NCBI GenBank assembly: GCA_029851415.1 | Contig: CM056744.1 | Span: 9,369,268 to 9,433,267, forward strand | Length of the DNA: 64,000 nucleotides | Source of the DNA: Eretmocerus hayati | Taxonomy: Eukaryota > Arthropoda > Insecta > Hymenoptera > Aphelinidae | Direction: 5' to 3' | Part shown: one piece after another, positions 21,276-32,461 of the stretch | How the letters are laid out: each line of letters opens with the position of its first letter | Numbering within the stretch: position 1 is the stretch's first letter | Notes under the pieces: generated by a model | The model's database searches: none | Told to the model about the DNA's origin: nothing | Seen by the model: only the letters and a program-made list of their open reading frames with translations | Program-made: the position numbers and the translations under genes

Positions 21276-23396
21276 ATGAAGTCCGTCATTATCTCAATCA
21301 CAATTTTTGTGATCAACTTAGCATCGGTCTATGGACAGTCCAACTTTGGGGTGAGGCTGATGACCAAATATTTCCGAACGAAGATCGCATGTATTTGATT
21401 GCATAATTCATTCATGTGTTGTCTTTGTAGCTTGGGAATAGTCCACTTTATAATATAAATTCCACTGTTGCCAAAGAGTGTTTGAGGAACCATAGTCTAG
21501 ATGAGAGTAAGTTTTTATTCACTAATATATCCTCGAGAATTAGATATATGATGAGGAATTTTGATAGAAACCCACAGTTTCCCGTCGAACAAAGTTTTTA
21601 TTACTCTTCAAACAAATGGTAATAGCTTCCAAATCGAAAAGAGTAAGCTTCCATCAGATTTGATTACATCACTCTTTCTGCACCCTTAAGTACGCTTTTT
21701 TATGTGTCACTCGCCCGAAAGTTTTTTCCACATACATGAGGTAATTTTTCAAAGATTTACAGCGCACGAGTGTATCCAATTGACACTGATGTCACAAAAT
21801 AAGTAGGTTGAGCGAATTTTTGAAGCCCGGATGAGCCCATCAATCTGGTCTCTGAGTCATTTTTTTCAAAATTTCAATAGTGCTAAATGCACTCACGCCT
21901 TAGTAGACGATATATCAAAAACTGATGATTCTCACTTCTCATGCTGATTAATTTTTCTCCTTTTTATCAATACCTAGCAGGATATAGAAATTTACCAGCG
22001 TAAAGAAGTTCAAAGAAATTCTTAAAATATGGACATTCAGATTGGAGTCTTTCTTGTTTCCATTCTTGGAATCTTCCCGATCAATTCCTCAATTCCTCAA
22101 ACTAGGAAGACTTTGAAAACGCGCTGAAAATCTCGAAATTGACGATGTACATAGGAAAGGGGTAAAATATGTTGTATTTTCGTGATATACATCGTGATCC
22201 ATTTCATGAACCTCTAAAATATCCTCTCGCGTTTCTTTTGTGTATGCGAGAGACTATTTTCCCAGATTACCAGCCTGTTCCATTTGGATCTGACAAGGAA
22301 TTTTCGGTATAGCTCGATTTCGTTATTTTTCTACTGTAGTTTAAATTCACTAAGGGCTTTTACGAGGTAGTGCATGCAAAGTCGAAATGTCACGTTCCGT
22401 GAATTTTGATGAAACATGATGCCGATCCAGCGTTGATTGCTCGAATGATAGATATACTTTGTGGCTCAAGATTATTTGTCATAATGATACCCCGCCTGAT
22501 GCTCTGATCATTTCGACTCTATGAGGTAATCGCGGGGAATGAATACGAATCGAATAATAAAAAAGTAGGAAATGTGACCAAAGATAGTTTTGACGGAATC
22601 ACCCATGTAGGCCACTGTCTAGAATCCGATAAAGAAAGATTTCACAATGGGCGAATACCGACCATCGTAGATTCGTCACTCTGGATTTTGATGTTAATAG
22701 ACCTCAACTGTAATATTTTTCACCAACAAATCATATTCCTGACAGTCAGTTAAGTTACTAGATTATAAGCGAATCATTAAAATATTTCCTCCATCCCCTT
22801 TCTTTAGAATTAGTGGATCTTTTCAAGACTGATCGTGCGCGTTATCAAGCACTCAGTTTGACGCAAGTGGATAGAAAATGTGCAGGATTTTGTATGGTAA
22901 AACGGCAACTGGTAAGGAATAGTTGTTTTATGTGCAATACTCATCAATACTGCGAAAGATATATTATTTCTTAAAATATCTATTCTCCAATGGAATACCA
23001 TAATCTGTTTGGAAAACGTGAAAATGTTCGTATTGATATGCGAAAAAACTCTTAACAAATTTGATATTCTCTTCATAATAGCTTGGAACAGTGGGATCCG
23101 CGTACTTGCCTGACGAAAAATCAGTATTCTCATCAGAACAGAGAGCAGAAATTCGAAAAGTTTACGAAGAATGTTACACAAAAGGTAACTATGTCCTCAA
23201 TTGAGCACTTGGATTATATACATGGATGATGAGCTTGGAATCACAAACTAATTGGAATGATTTTTTTTCAACAGACTCAAAGTATTGCAGTGTTGCTGAA
23301 TGCCTCATCAAAATCTTGGATGGAACCAAAGCACTTGCTTGGTCGGAAAAATTTATTCAGTATTTTGCACTGCAGACGATTTCGCCGTGGGCTTGA
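21276..23396 (+). CDS. Odorant-binding-protein-like secreted protein A, 5 exons, 159 aa
   Basis: Exons: 21276-21350, 21431-21506, 22808-22911, 23082-23184 and 23275-23396, all with GT-AG introns and matching phases. Residues 1-20 form a signal peptide (MKSVIISITIFVINLASVYG). Six cysteines follow at 42, 75, 79, 116, 124 and 129, spacing C-X32-C-X3-C-X36-C-X7-C-X4-C. The C2-X3-C3 pair, protein size, secretion signal and gene structure fit the PBP/GOBP odorant-binding family, which folds into helices tied by three disulfides and carries small hydrophobic ligands. The last spacing is X4, whereas classical OBPs have X8, so this is a divergent subfamily. Gene B has the same spacing. The role could be olfaction, other transport or, in a parasitoid, a secreted gland protein; sequence cannot decide. 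No lesion is seen. Confidence 0.8.
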
Positions 23397-23453
23397 CCTG
23401 TCTCTGTGATATTTTTATTTTATAAATATGATCTCGGTCCTGGAAATTTTGCG

Positions 23454-23459
23454 AATAAA
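23454..23459 (+). terminator. Polyadenylation signal of OBP-like gene A
   Basis: AATAAA 58 bp after the stop codon. Confidence 0.6.
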
Positions 23460-24379
23460 GCTCACATGAGTGAAGAGTAATCATCATCCGCAGAAGTTGT
23501 TATTCACATAGTGATAATGCAAGCTGGAAATTATGCTACGGTTCATCAGTTATAAATGTATAGAGGGTGTAGAAGATAACTATTCATGGATTCAATGATA
23601 TATCTGAATTGAGATAACGGTGGGAAACTTTATAAGCTTCTCAATATGTCTGGCCCAATGAATATGTTGAATTCCTCATGAAATGAAGTCGGCAAAACGG
23701 TTACTTATTATTGTAGAAGGTTGACACGTAATCTAAAGTTTCTTAGATTTCCGATAACTGTTATTTGATTTGTTCGGTATCAATGAGACAGAATTTTTAT
23801 TCCATCAGTGATAAAGTTGATGTGACATTGACGAGATCCAAAAAAGTGTATAATATAACCTAGACTAAAATGTTATGGTGGATCGGTATCTTGTAAGTGA
23901 AATCGACTAGATAGCTCTAAGCAACTATCACTTTCCTTCAAAAATTTCCGCCATACTGACATTATGGATCTCTCACTTTCATCAGCAAAGAGCACTCGAG
24001 AAATTCAAGACATTTCCGAAAGTATATCTACAATGACTGTGAATTATTTTACAGTTCTGTAAAAGAGAATTTCGAGAGATTCAACAAAGAGCTAGATGAA
24101 TTACGAAACTCCAAATGTAGGTCACTTAGTATCATCGAAGATAGTATCCTGTTAAATGAAAGAGACTTCCTGAGTAGATGGAGAGAACACTACGGAGACC
24201 TCCTAAAATTTCAGACCGGCAGTCATCAGTCGAAATCCACACGGTCGAACAACAAATTTCATGTTCTACGGTGCAACAAGTGGCACGTGCTGTACTGAGT
24301 CTGAAAAACAACACTGTCTCGGGGATGGATGACCTTCCATTCGAGCCCTTTAAGTATTCGCTATGTCCAAGTTGCTTAA

Positions 24380-24985
24380 GAGCGCCTCTTACGGCTGAAT
24401 TACGCATTAAAAAGCGGGGGCACGCGCGCACGGCTGCATATACATGCACTCACACAAGAACACTGAGCTCACGAAAACAGCAAATCATACAACTAACATC
24501 GCTCGATTCACGATAGGCTTTGCTATTTTACAATCTCATTACACTTTTGTCGCCGAAAACAATACACTGTAGGTCGAGCAGAGCGTGAAACATGCCACAA
24601 CATAATCCCGCGACGTCGGAGTAAAAACAAACCATGCCCGAGCATGCGTTTGTTGTTGTTTGTTGTGCGTGGCAAATATTAGAGGTAACCTTTGATCACC
24701 GACACTGTGTTCGAAACTGACAATAAGCTGTATAGACCCACGTCGATCTCGCGATGACCTATTTAGAATGATTGGCCGATTGACGGAGATATTATGTTAA
24801 TCTGGAAAGTAGCCAGCAGCAGACACCATCGACACGCGAGGTCTATACCTATATGTACACAACTGGGACGCTGCTTCCAGGTCGCTGGCCCCCGTGTTTT
24901 CGTATCGCGCTTGGCCACCGCGATCGCTACAGTCAGTTTTTTGCCGCCAAACGAAGGTGGGCGGAGCGAATAGTGGAAGTCGGCT
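24380..24985. other. About 600-bp insertion inside the RTE relic
   Basis: RT sequence stops after GMDDLPFEPFKYS and resumes at the block preceding IPDNW. The intervening GC-richer DNA shows no RT similarity and no confirmable TIR, so identity is unknown. Confidence 0.5.
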
Positions 24986-25235
24986 CATGGTGGAGATTCA
25001 CAAATTGATCGAGATGATGTAGTCACAAGAAGAAATACCCGATAACTGGCTGAAGTCAGTTATGGTAACAATACTAGAAGAGGGAGCGAAGATGGAATGT
25101 AATAATTCTAGAAGACTGTCTCTTTAAGCTTCATGCAGTAAAAATTCATCCATTCTGTTGATTGAAGAACTCAATCCTTACATACACGAAATGATCGGAG
25201 ACTATTAGTGTGGGTTTCGATGAAATCGCTCAACT

Positions 25236-26120
25236 GTAACGTCGGATATTGAATCCGATGAGTGACTGTTTTTGAGCCTCGCGTTTCCGCGAACAGCTCG
25301 GGACCAGTCTAACAAAAGGGTGAACTGAGATTCCGAAATTTGAAAATAATGGCGCGTTCCTCAGACGATTCTTCGAATGAAAATTTAAAAAGTCATTCCT
25401 TACCCAATCTCCATCCTTAGCTGTGAGTAGTTGTATAATTTGAATAGAAGGTGAAAAGAAAGTATCTGATGAGTCAAAAAAATGGAAATTTAGACAATTT
25501 ATTGATGTGACCACTTTAGAAGAATTATACAGAAAAAATAAATACTTAAAATTTGAGTTAAATTGGATTCTCGAGAGATGCAAAAATAGGAACTCGCCAC
25601 CGAAGGCGAGCACAACTGAGCGGCACAATGCCGTCTAGCAGACTGCTGCTTGGAAAAACGTACAGAATTTCCATAGCTTGAGTGATTCTCATGACATGGA
25701 GGGGAACTCTGATATTTGGATATGAAGCTATCTGGCGTTTTTTCATTGGTTCCTATTCTACGCTTGAGGTCACATATTTTTCCGGGATTAGATATATCTT
25801 ATGTACTAAAACACGCTCGGTCACGCTCATACCCGCTTATATGCGGCACGCATGTTTCTATCTCCGAAGCCATTTTCGTCGTCGTCAAGGTGTACAGAAC
25901 GATCATTATTGGGAACTATTCATAGGAGTGGAGGTATACAGGAAGAGGTTCCACAAGCGAGCGCATCATGATCTCGAGCCGTAGGTTGAGAGATTTGAGA
26001 ATTGGAAAAAGATGGAAAGATGCTTGAAAATGTGAGTGTGTGTATTGAGATAGAAAAAAATTTGAATGAGAGAGATGGCTTCGACATCACACAACTATCA
26101 ACCAATTCTACGAGTTACGC
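25236..26120. other. About 890-bp insertion inside the RTE relic
   Basis: RT similarity breaks after the CGFR...RSTV block and resumes just before FVDFK. Conserved RT has only a short linker there. The insert has no recognised coding sequence; several short open frames are present on both strands. Confidence 0.5.
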
Positions 26121-27145
26121 CAGATAGCAGAGGAAAGATGGAAGCACAGACAACCGGTTCACCACCTATTCGTAGACTTCAAGAGATAATAAGATTAAGA
26201 TTGTATACAATATTGCGTTCGATTGACATTCCTGAAAAAGTAGTGAGAATGATTGCAGTAACGCCGGAGGGAACACAAAGACAAGTCAGGATTCGCAAGG
26301 CCCTATCGGTACCATTTGAAATGGTCAGCAGGCTGAACCAAGGTGACGCGATATCCTCACGACCCACCAACTCTCTATTGGAATACGTCATAAGACTTTC
26401 AGCGCAAAGTAAACGTGGGCTTTGCGACTTAGCGAACAACGTCATCAAACTCCTGGGATAGGCGGATGACCTGGACGTCATACGCGACACCAAGCAAGAC
26501 GAGGGAGAAATTGCAAACATTTTGATCCCAAGCGCAAAAAAGTAATCCTTGTCGTGAATGAGTCGAAAACGAAGTACATGGTCATGGACCGTTACAACGC
26601 AGGTGACGACACAGATCCTATTCAAATCACGAATTACTCCTTCGAGGAAGTCTCCCTCTTCTCCTTCCTTGTAACTACTGTAACGTACGATAACAACATA
26701 TGGGCCGAATTCAGAAAAAGAATCAGCACAGAACATAGGTGTTTTAGTTCATTACAGAAGCTTTTTAGAGATAGAGACCTCTCGTGCGAAGCCAAGACAC
26801 ATCATTCAATCCGAGACTATGGATTCGAGACTTCGTCAATGACTTGGATACATGAAGGGAGATTTCAGGTGCCCGAAAACAGAATATTGCGGAGCATTTT
26901 CGAGAAAGCTATTAAGCAAAGGTGGGAATCCCTAATATTAGATATGATGATGAGTTCTTGCAGCTCCACCGGTCCCCGAGTGTTATCAATGTAGTTAAAT
27001 ACAGGATGATACAGTGGATGGGTCATCTAGCGAGAATAAGTGAGGAACGTGTCGCTCGAAGGGTGATAGACTACAAATCAGAATCACAGGGGGAGACCGC
27101 GTGTAAGCCTGGAAAACGGAGTGCTGAAGACACGCGGTAGCCGTG

Positions 27146-27895
27146 TAGCACGTCCGTGAAGTTCCAGTCACCACTTATAAAGACATTTTAATGGTACAAA
27201 GTTTGAGATGAGTTGTCTAGTCATTAATATTATCCGACTTATCCTGCTCGACAACTCAACGTTCAGCGCAAATCATTGGATTATTGCAGAAAAGTGGGAA
27301 CCACTGAATGTCTGGTACGTCCTCACTCATAATATGCACACATTTTTGTGTCAATTTTCCTGGAAATTTTCTGCGATTTGGGCTACACGACTAGTTAGGA
27401 TATCCAAGTTATTACCTATCCCATCGTTTAGCCCAAATTGCGAGAGAATTCGAGGGCAATTGAAACAAAATTTAACTTGCACGGCTACCGATGTCTTTGT
27501 GCAAGATGAAAATGACGAGGCGCACTCGCAATGCATGGAGAAACCCAGCACATGACAAGAGCGTATCTCGAGTGAGCACCTTAGTTGGGTGCTGTACAGG
27601 ACCAGCGTCGAGGCCAGGCTGATCGCCTGGAGTAACTAAGGAACGCATGCACTGGGCGTAGCATTTGAGGTAGACAATTGTTGATAACCTTGCTGTGATT
27701 CAATAAACCTGTTCAATATTGTGTCTTGTAACCACCAGAAAGTCCTTTTTCAAAGGTAGTCCCTCGTGAATGCATCTCTTCTGCGTCGGTCAAATATAGT
27801 TGTTAAAAGATAATAAGGTAAGTGTACCCAACTTGCCCACATTGAGCCAGTTTCTCAACAAACAACAACAACTTCTCTGGCTCTTTCAGTATCTT
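27146..27895. other. Intergenic after the RTE relic
   Basis: The open frame 27208-27555 (plus, 115 codons) has no recognisable domain. AATAAA near 27701 could end a transcript. No further assignment. Confidence 0.3.
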
Positions 27896-27910
27896 AAATG
27901 TACCTATATC

Positions 27911-28543
27911 AAGAGCGTCCATTGGCTCAGTCGGTAGAGGCCTCGTGCCTTGAGCGGGCTGAAACAATGCGCTCGAGGGGGCGTGGGTTCGAATCCCGGT
28001 CGGGTCACTTGGGATTTTTTTCCGAGTTACTCAATCGAGAACGCGAATCCTTGCGTTCCGACAAAAAAATCGATAAAATGCCTTGAGTGCTGAGCGCTCG
28101 GCCAAAAATTCGAAAGAACGATTGGGCTTCGATGAGGGTTGGTGGTATCCTCCAGCAGCCGTGTCGAGCGTTGAGCTTCGCTATGACTGTCATTGGCAGT
28201 CCAGAAGTATCAGCGGAGAGACCGAATGGCTGGCATAGAATTGATGGAACCACTGACACTTGTCGAGTCTTATTAAGGCGGTGAGTATGGGCCTGCATAA
28301 AATGCAGATCATACTCGAAAAACGCCGCGGTGGTGCTTGAATTCTCGTAGCAACTCTCTGGTAGAGTCCGCTCGAAAGTTCGCACTCACCTGATAGGAAA
28401 CATTGGAAAAACGACTAAAAACTGGAAAAATGACTACAAACTGGAAACATGACAATGGCCTCCACGCCAAAGCGGTGGAAGTAACACGTAAAAGCTCGAA
28501 AAGAGTATACGTTGGAAACAAATACAAATACAAATACAAATAC
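27911..28543 (+). mobile_element. tRNA-derived SINE, full length, with perfect 15-bp target duplications
   Basis: The Pol III A box TGGCTCAGTCGG is at 27923-27934 and the B box GGTTCGAATCC at 27986-27996, giving a tRNA-like head. A body of about 500 bp follows, then a short tandem tail of ACAAAT units (about 28520-28543). The element is flanked by identical AAATGTACCTATATC at 27896-27910 and 28544-28558. Such flanks are the mark of LINE-assisted insertion and, being perfect, suggest a recent event. The ACAAAT tail should match the 3' end of the helper LINE; no such LINE is in the window. Confidence 0.85.
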
Positions 28544-28558
28544 AAATGTACCTATATC

Positions 28559-29300
28559 CACTCATTTTGGAGCTTGTTTCAAACTCTACAGAGTGAGCTG
28601 AGATACGTTGAAAAATATTGAAATGAACCTATGAGGTTATAGCTCGCTTTTGAGCAATTGATCAACATATTAGAGATTATCAAGATTGCTGATACATCGA
28701 TCGTCTTGTTGGAGAAATTTATGTCAAAACAAAATTCTTCCCAAAATTCGGTTGAAGTTTTCATCAGATGTAATGCACTTACATCAGAATTTTCTGTTCT
28801 AGTGGGGGGCTCCGCCCCCACACCCCCCGACGGGGGCTTCGCCCCCCTGCGCGCCCTCAGCCAATTACCAGTAACCCTTGAGAACAACACCTTATTCGAG
28901 CGCGGCCTCGGTATACATTGTATTTTTCTGTCTCGAATGAGCCACGCCAAATGAAAGATCCCAGCACTCATTCGACCGTCATCATTATCTTATACTTGAT
29001 AACGTAACTCCCGGTGCAGGTGAAATTAAAATCATCTCTAGATAATGCCAGCCCCTGCTGACTCAAGTTTGGATAAACTTATATCCATGATATGGTTAAA
29101 ACTTTCGTCAACCCTGCCTCACCGTGTAAACCGGCTACTCGCAACGTCTGAAATACTCCTCCTCTTGTTTTAATATTGACTGGTCGAGACCTTGCGTAAT
29201 TGTACCATCATTGCTTGATTGGCATTCGCTGTATCTTGGGCTTGGTAATGGCGTGTTGCTTTTTTAACTTTCGTTAACTTTCCGCTCATTATTATGAAAA
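28559..29300. other. Intergenic with a GC-hairpin pair, no gene seen
   Basis: AT-rich except for the GC-hairpin cluster at 28805-28846, annotated separately. Overlapping opposite-strand frames at 28579-28971 have no recognisable domain. Confidence 0.4.
28805..28846. repeat. Pair of GC-only mini-hairpins
   Basis: GGGGGC-TCC-GCCCCC at 28805-28819 and GGGGGC-TTC-GCCCCC at 28832-28846, with a C-rich linker between. They are strikingly GC-rich for the AT-rich surroundings. Confidence 0.8.
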
Positions 29301-29495
29301 ATACTATACGCAACTCTGGCGAAAGTCTTTCCACCCTCGCGCGATGCTTTCCGCACGGTTGAGATTGCTTTACGCACTCGTCGCTGCGCTCCTCGGGCGT
29401 AAAGCAATCACAACTGTGCGTAAAGCATCGCGATCGTGCGTAAAGCATCACGCTCGTGCGTAAAGCACGTTTTTCGCCATCGTTGCGTATAATAC
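29301..29495. mobile_element. Palindromic MITE with GCGTAAAGCA repeats
   Basis: The ends are inverted (ATACTATACGCAACTCTGGC at left; ATTATACGCAACGATGGC at the reversed right end). Inside is a second inverted pair built on CGATGCTTTCCGCACGG / GTGCGTAAAGCATCG plus three direct GTGCGTAAAGCA units. Its right end coincides with the left boundary of the segmental duplication. Confidence 0.7.
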
Positions 29496-29901
29496 TATTT
29501 CCGAAGGTAATCGGTGTTCACGAAAAATGATTATTCGCAAATGAACATATGAGAGGATAATCCGTGGTTTTCGTTGTCGAATGGATTTTTTATTGAGAAA
29601 ATCTTCAGAGAGATAGGAATTCGGTTTTCGCCATTTTGTTACTCTTGGCGAGATCGTTCGATTCTAGGTAAAACTTTTTTTACGGAAGTGATATGTGTTC
29701 ACGAAAAATGATGACTCGCAAATGAATGTAGGAGAGGATAATCTGTGGTTTTTATTGTAAATGTATTTCTCATCCTAGAAATCTTTAAAGAGGAGAATTC
29801 GTTTTTCACCGTTTTGTTTCTCTTGAAAAGGTCTCTTGATTGTTGGTAATACTTTTTTTTGGAAGGTGATAAGTGGTGGAGAGACATGATGATTTGTAAA
29901 C

Positions 29902-31432
29902 TCTCTCAACTTCTCCGAGTGAAAGTCCATCTGACTCGGTAAAGAGTCAGATATCAAAAAATCAAAATTTTCACTCAGAAGTTCGAGTGAACTTTCACTC
30001 GGATGCAAGAGTGAGACGCTCAAATCAAATTTTAGGTTATGGTTTACCGCTCGTTTGTTACTGATGGATCAATGCGTAGCTTACAAAGAGGAAAATAGTA
30101 GGTTTCCTGTAATATTCGTTGAATAACTGAGCTAAGAAATGTCAATATTCTCTTCCATAAGTTCTATGAATGCATGTACAGCCGTACACTGAGAGAAAAA
30201 TCGTGCTCTACTGGCGCGGGGTCCCCGTTGTATTGCAGCTAATGACATGTGAACACCATACGCTTTTGGAGAACTCTGTAGATTCGCAGCATTGCCAATA
30301 ATTTCAAATTTTGAGGGTTCTTTGTAAACACTGTTCTTCTTATACATATCAAATCGCTTATGCTCTGTTGAGAAGTTTGAAAGAATGTCAGAGTTTTCGC
30401 GTATTATCATTAAAATCACATCAATTAGTTGACGTTCATCCATTACAATATAATCATACAACTTATATATACACACACACAATTATATATATAGTATACT
30501 ATATATTGTATTTTATATATATAGTACATACTATATAATATAATATATGTATAGTGTGTCCGACTCGAATGAGCTGCCGAAAAGGAGGCACGGGAGGGAC
30601 GATATCTATACGAGCCGCAGCTAGCACAGTGCGCGAGCTAGTCGGCCGCATTCAGGCTCTGCGCGACCTCGACGCAGCTTCGGAGGCCACAGGCCTCCGA
30701 GCCTCGCGGCGGCAGGGCCCATGGCTGTGCTGGCCAAGCCCCGAGCTCTTCTGCGCTACACTAGCCACTAAGCAGTGCCAAAGTCCTGCCAAATTAACGG
30801 TGCCATTCCGACACTGAGCGCGAGGTGCTGGATGGCTACAAAATTTCTCTCAGTGATATTATATCATATTACATATAAACTAATCAGCCCTATTAATATA
30901 GAAGCAATGTCCTGTTACCGGGGAAAGTAGGTTTCACTTTTGTTATTTCTTCGACCGAAACAATGGCTAGTTTTCATATTTCTATTCCCACTTACGACAC
31001 GTATAAAGTTACACGGTGCATCATTCACATAACAGGTTGCTATGGACCTCAGATGTCAACAGCAGCAGTAGACCAATAGAGAAGCAGTCCGATTTACAAT
31101 CAAGACAACCGAGTTCGGTTCCCCGCACTTCCCAAAATTACAAAATATCGAAGTTATCATGCCACGACAGGCAGAATAGACATTTTCTTTTTTTCTAACC
31201 TTCGGATGACTAATAATGATTTATTAATTTTATAGCCCGCCACGTATTAATTAAACGAAAAAATTTAGTTTCAGCTAAATCACACTTGAATTTACTCGGA
31301 TTCCCCGAGTGAAAAATCTCACTCTTTTTTCTGAGTGACACTCACTCGGTACCGAGTTGCCACGATTTCACTCCGAACTCCGAGTCAGAACTCACTCTTG
31401 CTGAGTGAGATTCCACTAGGAAAAGTTAAGAG
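29902..31432. mobile_element. 1.5-kb inserted element with TIR-like ends and CACTCGG/GAGTGA subterminal repeats
   Basis: Its absence from duplication copy 2 defines it as an insertion: copy 2 reads straight through at about 61650. The left end starts CTCTCTCAACTTCTCCGAGTG, given here in part as CTCTCTCAACTTCTCC. The reversed right end reads CTCTCTTAACTTTTCC. Many ACTCGG and GAGTGA motifs cluster within about 150 bp of both ends, typical of transposase-binding subterminal repeats. The centre has a TA-rich run (30470-30550) and a GC-rich block. Confidence 0.7.
30132..30443 (-). CDS. Hypothetical protein inside the inserted element, 103 aa
   Basis: The open frame from ATG 30443 begins MDERQLIDVILMIIRENSDI and is moderately basic, with a Cys near the end. 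It has no recognised domain, signal peptide or membrane segment. It could be a real small protein carried by the insertion, or chance. A TA-rich run lies just upstream on its strand. Confidence 0.25.
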   Translation of the reverse strand: MDERQLIDVILMIIRENSDILSNFSTEHKRFDMYKKNSVYKEPSKFEIIGNAANLQSSPKAYGVHMSLAAIQRGPRASRARFFSQCTAVHAFIELMEENIDIS

Positions 31433-32317
31433 AGAAGGAATTTCATGTTCTGACATGCATGTTGTTTGTTTTCGTTGGAGGTTTCTCCTCAACCCTCCGA
31501 TCGATCTTTCTGGAAATGTTATGAGTGATAAACGACAACCCAGAGATACGCTGAAAAGATTGACAGCTAATTCTATCAAACAGTTTTCGACTCATGCGTC
31601 TTCAAAAATAGAAATGTGAATATGCAAATTATACCTATTAGGTGGATCTGATCTATATTTTGACTCTATCGCTCGATTTGATCAAATACATTTCGCGGCG
31701 ATTATAAGTGGCTCGATAGAACGATAGATTCATTCATCAAATAAAAATGTAAAAATTGAATTCAATTTTTGAAAAATATCTTCTAAAATGACTTTCTAGA
31801 AAATTCTAGGGTAAGCTAATAAAATATTGATATTGGCATGATAGATCGGATGGTTGATGAAGAATTAGATAGAAATGTATGAGGAAGGAATATAAAGTGG
31901 TTTCGTTATACATGGTGAAAAATTTATGATTCAAATGGTGGAAATGGATGAAAACAGAAAATGCACATGAACCAAGCGAGTGGACAAAAAATGGGTGTTT
32001 GAGTGACAGAAAGTTTGATATCAAAATTGTAGAGAAAAAAAATTTGTGAATGAAATAATGAAATTTTCGAAAATTTTCTCATTTTTATCGTTCAAAACGC
32101 ATGAGTCGTGAACTGTTCAATATAATGAGGTGTAAATTCGTGCGACACATCTTAGGGTGGTCGTCTATCACTCACAAAAATTTCAGAAGGATCGATCAAA
32201 GGGGTGGGGAGATAGAGTAAACAACATACCCACACACACACACAGACAATGACCGACAATGATAAAGGTTTAGCATTAAGTGATTTTGGTAGATTTTGTC
32301 GTCCTTGATGATTAATA

Positions 32318-32461
32318 TACGAGTTGAATATTTGGTCTCGTCGATCTTGAAGGACGGTGGGGAACTGAATAAATTCCCAAAATTTCATGATGGAAATTTT
32401 GGGAATTTATTTAGTTCCCCACCGTCCTTCAAGATCGACGAGACCAAATATTCAACTCGTA
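32318..32461. repeat. Near-perfect 69-bp-arm palindrome between 13-bp direct repeats
   Basis: The arms match with a single mismatch around a 6-nt centre (ATGATG). The insertion is bracketed by GATAAAGGTTTAG at 32261-32273 and 32462-32474. Duplication copy 2 lacks the whole block. A fold-back MITE or a template-switch inverted duplication would both fit. Confidence 0.85.

Larger units (their letters stand above)
24050..27145 (+). pseudogene. RTE-type non-LTR retrotransposon, decayed reverse transcriptase
   Basis: Scattered RT blocks appear in the right order on the plus strand. RWREHYGDLL is near 24178, LKNNTVSGMDDLPFEPFK near 24300, IPDNWLKSVMVTILEEG near 25045, and a CGFR block after in-frame stops near 25210. 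FVDFK is near 26175, VSRLNQGDAISS near 26320, and ADDLDVI near 26465, where the Tyr of the catalytic YADD is replaced by a TAG stop. The C-terminal FEEVSLFSFL, ILRSIF and MIQWMGHLARISEER blocks lie at 26640-27050. The style is that of RTE/R4-like LINEs. Frameshifts, stops and two insertions make it non-functional. The endonuclease domain is not seen upstream. Confidence 0.8.

Noticed and set aside
27921..28010. Functional tRNA gene
   Set aside because: A and B boxes present but no acceptor stem pairing; it is the head of a SINE with TSDs.
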